Positions 1 through 6,738 of a stretch of 44,845 nt of DNA are shown piece after piece. The position numbers and the translations under genes are program-made. The DNA comes from Firm-04 sp964392175 (GTDB lineage Bacteria; Bacillota; Clostridia; Oscillospirales; Ruminococcaceae). The first letter of the stretch is position 1. Every line of letters begins with the position of its first letter. The notes under the pieces are model-generated. The model did no database searches, was not told the DNA's origin, and was given only the letters and a program-made list of their open reading frames with translations. The stretch is taken from contig CAYMOJ010000013.1 in assembly GCA_964392175.1 (NCBI GenBank), forward strand, positions 1-44,845, read 5' to 3'.

Positions 1-94
1 TCACCTATGCACTTTTGGAGCCCTTTTTCTGCATTTCTATTTTACCATAAACACTACTTGACGGCTTGATAGCGCGTTTGTATCGGCTCTATAT

Positions 95-134
95 AAAAAA
101 ATCGGTACTCCCTCATTACGAGGAAGTACCGATT
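95..134 (-). terminator. Rho-independent terminator of groESL
   Basis: A 10-bp stem (100-109 with 125-134) is extended by a 4-bp inner stem (111-114 with 120-123) around a 5-nt loop. Read on the minus strand it is followed by a run of T (complement of the A run at 95-100). It sits just past the groEL stop codon. Bases 1-94 hold nothing I can recognise. Confidence 0.85.
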
Positions 135-153
135 CTTATATTCTGTTTGAGGA

Positions 154-1779
154 TTAATAATCCATGCCGCCACCAGGCATTGCAGGTGCAGGAGGAGCAG
201 GCTCCTTGATATCTGTTACAAGGCTCTCAGTGGTCAGCACCATAGCTGCAACCGATGCTGCATTCTCCAATGCAGAACGAGTAACCTTCGTGGGATCAAC
301 GATACCTGCGGTAAGCATATCTACATATGTTTCATTGTAAGCATCAAAGCCGTAGCCCACCTTATCTGCACGGCGAATGTTCTCGATGATCACAGAACCT
401 TCCAGACCTGCATTTGCAGCAATCTGACGGATAGGCTCTTCCAGTGCGCGCAAAATGATGGTTGCACCGGTTTTCTCATCCCCCGCAAGATCTGCGATCA
501 GGTCAGAAACAGCCTTTGTTGCATTCAGCAGTGCAACACCACCGCCTGCAACGATACCTTCCTCAACAGCTGCCTTGGTTGCTGCAAGCGCATCCTCTAC
601 ACGCAGCTTCTTTTCCTTCATCTCGATCTCGGTAGGAGCACCAACCTTGATAACTGCTACACCGCCGACCAGCTTTGCAAGACGCTCTTGCAGCTTTTCG
701 CGGTCGAAATCAGAGGTTGCATTGCTGATTTCGGAACGGATCTGTGCAACTCTTGCTGCAATGGCATCCGATGCACCTGCGCCATCCACAATGATGGTGT
801 TCTCTTTCTGGATGACAACCTGACGAGCACGACCAAGCTGTGTGATTTGGGTATCCTTCAGCTCCAGACCCAACTCAGAGGTAATGACCTCGCCACCGGT
901 AAGAATTGCGATATCCTTGAGCATTTCCTTGCGTCTGTCACCAAAACCGGGGGCCTTGATCCCTACGCACTTAAAAGTGCCACGCAGATTGTTCAGAATC
1001 AGTGTAGTCAGTGCTTCACCTTCAATATCCTCTGCGATGATTACCAACTTCTTACCGGTCTGCACCACCTGCTCCAGCAAAGGCAACAACTCCTGAGTCG
1101 TGGAAATCTTCTTATCGGTAATCAACAGAAACGCGTCATCATAGACAGCTTCCATCTTATCAGTATCAGTGACCATGTAGGGGCTGACATAGCCACGGTC
1201 AAACTGCATACCTTCCACAACTTCGGTATAAGTCTCTGCGGTCTTGGATTCCTCAATGGTGATCACGCCGTCCTTAGAAACCTTCTCCATTGCCTCAGCA
1301 ATCAGTGCGCCAATTTTCTCATCAGCGGAAGAAACGGTTGCAACACGGGCGATATCTGCGCTACCGTCAACCGTCTTAGAATTTGCCTGAATGGAAGCGA
1401 CAGCGGTCTTTACAGCTGCATCCAGACCCTTCTTCAAGATCATGGGATTTGCACCTGCGGCGATGTTCTTCATACCTTCGCGGATGACTGCCTGTGCCAG
1501 CAATGTCGCGGTGGTGGTACCATCACCTGCTGCATCATTGGTCTTGATGGAAACTTCCTTCACGAGCTGTGCGCCCATATTCTCGAAAGCATCCTCCAGT
1601 TCGATCTCCTTCGCGATGGTCACACCGTCGTTGGTGATCAGTGGTGCGCCGAACTTCTTATCCAGAACCACATTTCTGCCCTTGGGGCCAAGTGTGATCT
1701 TCACGGTATCAGCAAGCTTATCAATACCTGCCTGCAATGCTTTTCTGGCGTCCTCGCCGTACTTCAAATCCTTTGCCAT
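154..1779 (-). CDS. groL: Chaperonin GroEL (60 kDa)
   Basis: ATP-driven folding chaperone that forms the tetradecameric cage capped by GroES in the cytosol. The 541 residues match the usual family length. Visible landmarks are the N-terminal MAKDLKYGEDAR start, the nucleotide-binding GDGTTT at residues 85-90, the chaperonin signature around AAVEEGIVAGGG near residue 405, and the flexible C-terminal tail ending PGGGMDY. An AAGGAG ribosome-binding site precedes the ATG. It follows groES by 66 bp and shares its CIRCE-controlled promoter, so it should be induced by heat and protein damage through HrcA. No hrcA gene is in the window. Nothing is odd about the sequence. Confidence 0.98.
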   Translation of the reverse strand: MAKDLKYGEDARKALQAGIDKLADTVKITLGPKGRNVVLDKKFGAPLITNDGVTIAKEIELEDAFENMGAQLVKEVSIKTNDAAGDGTTTATLLAQAVIREGMKNIAAGANPMILKKGLDAAVKTAVASIQANSKTVDGSADIARVATVSSADEKIGALIAEAMEKVSKDGVITIEESKTAETYTEVVEGMQFDRGYVSPYMVTDTDKMEAVYDDAFLLITDKKISTTQELLPLLEQVVQTGKKLVIIAEDIEGEALTTLILNNLRGTFKCVGIKAPGFGDRRKEMLKDIAILTGGEVITSELGLELKDTQITQLGRARQVVIQKENTIIVDGAGASDAIAARVAQIRSEISNATSDFDREKLQERLAKLVGGVAVIKVGAPTEIEMKEKKLRVEDALAATKAAVEEGIVAGGGVALLNATKAVSDLIADLAGDEKTGATIILRALEEPIRQIAANAGLEGSVIIENIRRADKVGYGFDAYNETYVDMLTAGIVDPTKVTRSALENAASVAAMVLTTESLVTDIKEPAPPAPAMPGGGMDY

Positions 1780-1845
1780 AATGAATACACTCCTTTATAT
1801 CAAAAATGGTGGCTTACAAAAAGGTGAAAAGCGAAAAATCAGACC

Positions 1846-2130
1846 TTACTCAACAATCGCGAGAATATCGGACTGCTTGAGAATGGTATACTGCTCACCA
1901 TCGAGTTTGACCTCGGTACCTGCATACTTGGAAAGCAGTACCTTGTCGCCAACTTTGAGGTACATTGTCACTTCCTTGCCGTCCACAACACCGCCGGGAC
2001 CAACTGCTACGACCTCTGCAACCTGGGGTTTTTCCTGTGCAGCAGCCGTCAGAATAATGCCGCCCTTTGTGGTTTCCTCAGCTTCGGTCATTCTGATGAC
2101 AACTCTGTCTGCTAAAGGTTTGATAGTCAT
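1846..2130 (-). CDS. groES: Co-chaperonin GroES (10 kDa)
   Basis: Heptameric lid of the GroEL cage. The 94 residues begin MTIKPLADRVVIR and contain the mobile-loop region TTKGGIILTAAAQEKPQ and the later KVLLSKYAGTEVKLDGEQY segment, all typical of Cpn10. Length is normal. A strong AGGAGG lies 6-7 nt before the ATG. It is the first gene of the groES-groEL operon, directly behind the CIRCE operator and a sigma-A type promoter. Confidence 0.98.
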   Translation of the reverse strand: MTIKPLADRVVIRMTEAEETTKGGIILTAAAQEKPQVAEVVAVGPGGVVDGKEVTMYLKVGDKVLLSKYAGTEVKLDGEQYTILKQSDILAIVE

Positions 2131-2185
2131 AATGTTTCCTCCTTGTTCCTATCTTCCTTCCTGCGGGATGCAGGCAGGATGTACT

Positions 2186-2212
2186 TTAGCACTCAAACTG
2201 CCTGAGTGCTAA
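2186..2212 (-). promoter_or_regulatory. CIRCE operator (HrcA binding site)
   Basis: TTAGCACTC, 9 nt, GAGTGCTAA: a perfect inverted repeat identical to the consensus CIRCE element. It overlaps the expected transcription start of groES. HrcA bound here represses groESL until heat or misfolded protein titrates GroEL away (established for the family). Confidence 0.97.
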
Positions 2213-2217
2213 TTCTT

Positions 2218-2245
2218 ATTTTACCATCATTTCAGAAAAAATCAA
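2218..2245 (-). promoter_or_regulatory. Sigma-A type promoter of groESL
   Basis: On the minus strand: -35 TTGATT (2240-2245), 16-bp spacer, -10 TAAAAT (2218-2223). The start point would fall inside the CIRCE repeat, which is the expected geometry for HrcA repression. Confidence 0.75.
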
Positions 2246-2361
2246 GGGGTTTTTCCATCTTTTTCCGCATTTTGTATATCTGCACAAAATTACAAGATGT
2301 TTTTTTCTTACTTTGTGCAGTTTTCGGTTCCTCTTTTGTGCCCTATGACTCACCTTACAAT

Positions 2362-2400
2362 TTCATCGTTTTTTCATCAACTGTTCATAAATAATTCATA
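2362..2400 (+). promoter_or_regulatory. Four TTCATM direct repeats, 11-bp period (OmpR/PhoB-family operator candidate)
   Basis: TTCATC at 2362 and 2373 and TTCATA at 2384 and 2395 are spaced exactly 11 bp apart. They end 19 bp before a -10-like TATACT (2420-2425). Four hexamers on one helical face is the geometry of Pho boxes bound by PhoB/PhoP dimers. The next gene downstream is an OmpR/PhoB-family regulator, so autoregulation is likely (inference). Confidence 0.65.
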
Positions 2401-2516
2401 TTTGTGAGGATTTTTATGGTATACTATATTATGAATAGCTGCATTTATTCCGTGGACACGACGATGTCTTTGAAAAAATTTTCATATGAAAAATAAGATT
2501 GACGGGGGTAATTCTC

Positions 2517-3218
2517 ATGACTATGAATAAAGTGCTGATCGTAGATGACGACCGCAATATCTGTGAACTGCTGCGTGTGTACCTGGAAAAGGAAGGCTAC
2601 ACCACCATTTTGGCATATGACGGTGAAGAGGCTGTTGCAAAATTCAATATGCTGCACCCCGATATCGTGTTGCTGGATGTGATGCTGCCTAGTATGGATG
2701 GTTGGCAGGTCTGTCGCGAAATTCGAAAAAAATCCAATGCGCCCATTATTATGATCACCGCAAAATCCGAAACATTTGACAAAGTGTTGGGGCTAGGACT
2801 GGGTGCCGATGACTACATCGTAAAGCCCTTCGACACCAAGGAAGTCGTTGCCCGTATTGCTGCCGTGTGCCGCCGTGTGGGGCAAATACCTGTGGAAAGC
2901 GAAGTACGCGAAGTGCAGTACGATAAGCTTTCTGTAAACATGACGCGCTACGAATTAAAGGTCGATGGCAAAGTAATCAACACGCCCCCTAAGGAGCTGG
3001 AGCTGTTGTTCTGTCTGGCTTCGCATCCAAACCGTGTGTATACGCGTGATCAGCTTTTGGACGAAGTGTGGGGCTTCGAATATTACGGTGATTCCCGTAC
3101 CATTGATGTGCATATCAAGCGACTGCGCGAAAAACTGGAAGGCGTTTCTGATCGTTGGGAACTGCGTACAATCTGGAGCGTAGGATATAAATTTCAGGTT
3201 GCAGATGACAATGAGTAA
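2517..3218 (+). CDS. OmpR/PhoB-family response regulator
   Basis: DNA-binding output protein of a two-component system. The N-terminal receiver domain (about residues 4-115) shows the acidic pocket DDD (10-12), phospho-acceptor Asp54 in VLLDVMLP, Thr81 and Lys103 in YIVKPF. The C-terminal winged helix (about 130-230) contains the RTIDVHIKRLREKL recognition region and ends with a VGYKF hairpin typical of PhoB/OmpR. I chose the ATG at 2517 (233 aa) because a GGGGG ribosome-binding site lies 8 nt upstream; an upstream TTG at 2499 has none. The kinase gene follows after 33 bp and a protease gene overlaps that, so the three are one operon. PhoP, ResD or WalR type cannot be decided from sequence alone. 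Confidence 0.93.
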   Translation: MTMNKVLIVDDDRNICELLRVYLEKEGYTTILAYDGEEAVAKFNMLHPDIVLLDVMLPSMDGWQVCREIRKKSNAPIIMITAKSETFDKVLGLGLGADDYIVKPFDTKEVVARIAAVCRRVGQIPVESEVREVQYDKLSVNMTRYELKVDGKVINTPPKELELLFCLASHPNRVYTRDQLLDEVWGFEYYGDSRTIDVHIKRLREKLEGVSDRWELRTIWSVGYKFQVADDNE

Positions 3219-3251
3219 CCGGCACACCCATAGTATACGGAGATTTCTGCC

Positions 3252-4730
3252 ATGCTAAAAAGTGTTTATAGCCGTATCTTTTACTTCTGCACTGTGTTTG
3301 TAATGTTCGCCTGCGCTGTCGCAGGGATTACAGTGATGGTGAGCGCAAACCGACGCTATGAACAGGAAGTGCAGAAAGAAATTGAGGATTCTGCGCAGCT
3401 GATCCTTTCTACCATACGCAATCATTGCGTGGATACTGATAGATTGCCGCTCAATGCGATACAAAATGACCTGCAAAGCTATACTATGACCTATAATATC
3501 GACTGCTATTTGTTTGATACAGAAGGTGAATGTCTGGTACGCTCCGATTTTGCCAACGGCGAGATCCACTTAAGCGAAACACTGCGGATGTGCGCCGATA
3601 CAGAGCCGTATTGTCAATTTGGTGCTACTGCTGAAGGACGAACGGAATCCACTGCGCGATATGTGGAAACTTTGGATATCGACAGTGCTCACTACTACCT
3701 GATGCTGATGTATCCCATTGATAAGCTAGAGGAATTTTCACAAAATCTGCTGATTGTACTAACCATTGCCGTGCTTGTCATCGGATTGGTAGCAGCACCG
3801 ATACTGTATATCAATACGCGTCAGTTGCTCAAGCCTGTAACACAAATCACTCGTGCTGCCGAAGCATATGCTAAGGGCGATTTTTCAGTGCGATTACAGC
3901 CGCAGGGCGATGGTGAATTGGACTATCTGGCGGCAACCATGAATCGTATGGCGGAATTTATTGACCGCAACGAGCGAAGTCGCAAAAGCTTTGTTTCCAA
4001 TATTTCCCATGAGCTGAAAACCCCTATGACCACCATTGGCGGATTCGTAGATGGGATCCTGGACGGTGCCATACCGCCGGAACGCACAAAGGAATACCTA
4101 CAAGTGGTTTCCTCTGAGGTGCAACGCATGACAAGATTGATTCACTCCATGCTGAATATTTCGAAGTTTGAAGAAGGCACATTAACGCCTGATTTTCAGC
4201 GGCTGGAAGTGACCGACCTGATCATACAGACTTTGCTGCTGTTTGAACATAAAGCAGAAGCAAAGCAGCTTACCATGGAAGGATTGGATAGTGCCATACC
4301 TACTTATATCGAAGCAGACCGTGGTTTGATACAACAGGTATTCTACAACCTGACAGAGAATGCCATCAAGTTTGTGAATGTTGGTGGCACACTTTCATTA
4401 GCGGTGCGTACCGATGATACCAATGCGATCATTCACCTGCGCAATACCGGAGAGGGGCTAACCGAAACGGAAATTGCACATATCTTTGAGCGATTTTATA
4501 AAACCGATGCATCTCGTGGTAAAGATACCACCGGTGTTGGATTGGGATTATCTATCGTCAGCCGAATCGTTGCATTGCATAACGGTACCATTACCGTAAA
4601 AAGTGTGCCAAACGAATACACCGAATTTGTACTGTCATTACCATTGCAACAACCGAAATCTGCGCAAGTGAAAAACACGACAGACGCATCACAGAAAGCC
4701 AATCAAAGAAAGGGCGATCCCCATGAATGA
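3252..4730 (+). CDS. Two-component sensor histidine kinase
   Basis: Membrane sensor that phosphorylates the adjacent response regulator. Order: TM1 (residues 11-31), an extracytoplasmic domain of about 130 residues with several Cys, TM2 (165-187), HAMP linker (188-240), HisKA dimerisation domain with His253 in SHELKTPMTTIGG, then HATPase_c with the N box (FYNLTENAIKF) and G2-type box (TTGVGLGLSIV). There is no PAS domain between HAMP and HisKA, which is unlike classical PhoR. The 492-residue length fits this class. Its end overlaps the protease start by 8 bp, implying translational coupling. The signal sensed is unknown; linkage to HtrA suggests envelope or misfolded-protein stress (inference). 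Confidence 0.93.
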   Translation: MLKSVYSRIFYFCTVFVMFACAVAGITVMVSANRRYEQEVQKEIEDSAQLILSTIRNHCVDTDRLPLNAIQNDLQSYTMTYNIDCYLFDTEGECLVRSDFANGEIHLSETLRMCADTEPYCQFGATAEGRTESTARYVETLDIDSAHYYLMLMYPIDKLEEFSQNLLIVLTIAVLVIGLVAAPILYINTRQLLKPVTQITRAAEAYAKGDFSVRLQPQGDGELDYLAATMNRMAEFIDRNERSRKSFVSNISHELKTPMTTIGGFVDGILDGAIPPERTKEYLQVVSSEVQRMTRLIHSMLNISKFEEGTLTPDFQRLEVTDLIIQTLLLFEHKAEAKQLTMEGLDSAIPTYIEADRGLIQQVFYNLTENAIKFVNVGGTLSLAVRTDDTNAIIHLRNTGEGLTETEIAHIFERFYKTDASRGKDTTGVGLGLSIVSRIVALHNGTITVKSVPNEYTEFVLSLPLQQPKSAQVKNTTDASQKANQRKGDPHE

Positions 4731-6144
4731 ACTACCACATGATCCCAATCAACAAGATCCTTTGACTCCCCCTGAAGTACAGGATATATCTGCTTGCAAC
4801 GATGTTCCGGAAGTGCAGGATATCCCAACAGTGCAAGAAATGAACGTCTCAAACGATACGCAAAATGCCAACACAACGCAGCCTGCTATGCCACAAGAGC
4901 AACCGGCGTATCCGTATCAACCACAGCCACCATACCCTTATCTGCCTCAAACATCAGATGCTACCACTGCAACTACAAAGCCTGCTGCTGGCGGTGTTTC
5001 GATAGGAGCAAAAATTCTGCTTGTGTTGATGTTTCTTGCTGTTGTTGGCTTTTGCGTGTTCTGCATTGTATGGGATTTGAAAAAAGGTTCCCAATCAGGC
5101 GGATATCTCGCAGGGGATGTCACAGAAGTGTACATCGGGCAGCAGAGCAAGCCCGATACGAACCCCAATTATACCACTGCCGATGGCAAATACACCTCTG
5201 AAGGGATTGCCGCGATGGTCATGCCGAGTATTGTACAAATCTATACTTATGAAAACGGTGTAATCGTAAGCACCGGTTCGGGCATTGTGCTAACAAAGGA
5301 TGGCTATATCGCAACCAATGCCCATGTGGTAAAAAGTGGTGATTCATTCTCGATCATCATGAACGATGAAACCATTTATGATGCTGTTTCTGTAGGTTAT
5401 GATACCAAAACCGATATCGCTGTCATGAAGGTCGAAGCAACCGATTTGCAGCCTGCCGCCATCGGCAATTCCGATGAAACAGTGCTTGGCGAAGAAGTCT
5501 ACGCGCTGGGTTGCCCGGCAGGATTTTCCGGTTCGATTTCCAGAGGTATCATTTCGGGTATGCATCGCAAGGTGCGTGCGGAATCCAATACCTACGAGAT
5601 GGATTGTCTGCAAACTGATGCCGCCATCAGCTCCGGCAATTCCGGTGGCGCGCTGGTGAATCTTTATGGACAGGTGATCGGTATCACATCATCAAAATAT
5701 ACAGGCAGTATCTTTGATTCCGGTAGCTATGAAGGATTGGGCTTTGCAATTACCATTAATGAAGCATTGCCGATCCTCCAGGACATCATTCAAAACGGAT
5801 TTGTCAGCGGCAGAGTGCGCGTGGGTATACAGTTTTATGAAGCTTCCAGCGTTGAAACCGCAACAGGTCTGAAGCTACCAAAAGAATTGCAAGGCGTTGG
5901 TGTGTTTGTCACCGCAGTGGATGAGGATGCACCCATTGCCGAAACAGAACTGGTTCCCGGCGATTTTATTGTGAAGATGAACGGCATGGAGATTTCAGAC
6001 TATGATTCGCTGAATGAAGCATTGGAAGGCGTAAAGGCAAACGATACCGTTAAAGCAACCTGCGCGCATCTCAACGATGACGGCACAGTTCGCTACTATG
6101 ATATTGCTTTTACAGTACTTGCGGATACTTCCGGCAATTACTAA
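4723..6144 (+). CDS. Membrane-anchored HtrA/DegP-like serine protease with PDZ domain
   Basis: Envelope quality-control protease. A cytoplasmic N-terminus of about 90 residues is rich in Pro, Gln and Tyr (repeated PYPYQPQPP type). One TM helix follows (about 94-116), then an extracytoplasmic trypsin-like domain with the triad His201 (ATNAH), Asp231 (KTDIAVMK) and Ser307 (GNSGGALV), and a C-terminal PDZ domain (about 375-465). The arrangement matches B. subtilis HtrA/YyxA/YkdA. It is the last gene of the TCS operon and overlaps the kinase gene by 8 bp. In many Firmicutes htrA genes are targets of such systems. The bidirectional terminator at 6181-6219 ends the operon. No catalytic residue is missing. 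Confidence 0.93.
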   Translation: MNELPHDPNQQDPLTPPEVQDISACNDVPEVQDIPTVQEMNVSNDTQNANTTQPAMPQEQPAYPYQPQPPYPYLPQTSDATTATTKPAAGGVSIGAKILLVLMFLAVVGFCVFCIVWDLKKGSQSGGYLAGDVTEVYIGQQSKPDTNPNYTTADGKYTSEGIAAMVMPSIVQIYTYENGVIVSTGSGIVLTKDGYIATNAHVVKSGDSFSIIMNDETIYDAVSVGYDTKTDIAVMKVEATDLQPAAIGNSDETVLGEEVYALGCPAGFSGSISRGIISGMHRKVRAESNTYEMDCLQTDAAISSGNSGGALVNLYGQVIGITSSKYTGSIFDSGSYEGLGFAITINEALPILQDIIQNGFVSGRVRVGIQFYEASSVETATGLKLPKELQGVGVFVTAVDEDAPIAETELVPGDFIVKMNGMEISDYDSLNEALEGVKANDTVKATCAHLNDDGTVRYYDIAFTVLADTSGNY

Positions 6145-6180
6145 GTGGAAGCAACTTGGCATACAATTCTGTGAAGTATA

Positions 6181-6219
6181 AAAAAACTAGCTGATTGTGT
6201 TCTAATCAGCTAGTTTTTT
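6181..6219. terminator. Bidirectional Rho-independent terminator
   Basis: A perfect 16-bp inverted repeat (6181-6196 with 6204-6219) around a 7-nt loop, with AAAAAA on one side and TTTTTT on the other. It lies between the converging HtrA operon (plus) and gyr operon (minus), and can serve both. Confidence 0.9.
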
Positions 6220-6266
6220 CTATGATGAATGAATGCGTTTCGGCAATGATTTCAATCCGAACGATG

Positions 6267-6707
6267 TTATTGCTTGTCTTTCCGATGCTCTTTCAGATAA
6301 AACGCATCAGCAAGGGAAAACAACAGCAAGATTGCACCATTGATCGTCAAACGTGCACCATATAATGATACTAGTTGCAGTAACGAACTACCGCCTGTCT
6401 GTGAAAGATCAGGATAAGACACCAGAATATACACCGTTGCAATGGTGCCGATCAGGAACGGTGTGAAAATTGTGGCAAAAAACACGCTTATGCGGGATAA
6501 TCCGGTTTCTTCTTCCAGTTGAATACAATGGTAAAGCAATGCTGTAACCAGAACAGAAATGCCACAAAACAGAGTATCTAGCTGCAAATAGCTGTAAATT
6601 GCCCACATTACAATCTGCACAAAGAGGCTTCCTAACAACAAAATTGAAAATTTTTTGATAAATTGCAATGTTGTCATAAAATCAGGCTGATTGTTTCTCT
6701 GCTCCAC
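6267..6707 (-). CDS. Small integral membrane protein at the end of the gyr operon
   Basis: Not recognised. The 146 residues begin MEQRNNQPDFMTTLQFIKK and then alternate hydrophobic segments: roughly residues 17-40, 46-62, 73-96 and 112-134, giving about four TM helices, with a short basic tail ending KEHRKDKQ. The start is GTG at 6707 with a GGAGG box 6 nt upstream, which supports real translation. It lies 31 bp downstream of gyrA on the same strand and before the shared terminator, so it is very likely cotranscribed with gyrase. No enzyme motif is visible and I infer no function. Confidence 0.75.
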   Translation of the reverse strand: MEQRNNQPDFMTTLQFIKKFSILLLGSLFVQIVMWAIYSYLQLDTLFCGISVLVTALLYHCIQLEEETGLSRISVFFATIFTPFLIGTIATVYILVSYPDLSQTGGSSLLQLVSLYGARLTINGAILLLFSLADAFYLKEHRKDKQ

Positions 6708-6738
6708 GGAAAGCCTCCATTGCTATCATACAAATATT

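Larger units (their letters stand above)
2131..2516. other. Divergent regulatory region between groES and the TCS operon
   Basis: This 386-bp stretch has no gene. It holds the groES ribosome-binding site, CIRCE and groES promoter on the minus strand, then the four 11-bp-spaced repeats and a TATACT -10 element on the plus strand. The leader of the response-regulator mRNA would be about 85 nt. I see no terminator hairpin or riboswitch in it. Confidence 0.7.

Noticed and set aside
688..1827. 379-codon open frame antisense to groEL
   Set aside because: Fully inside groL on the other strand, no ribosome-binding site or known motif, Cys/His/Leu-rich composition typical of an antisense shadow.
1391..2212. 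273-codon plus-strand frame across groEL and groES
   Set aside because: Antisense to two certain genes and runs through the CIRCE operator.
2362..2400. Short phased repeats as a possible CRISPR remnant
   Set aside because: Units are 6 bp with 5-bp gaps, which is operator geometry and far below CRISPR repeat and spacer sizes.
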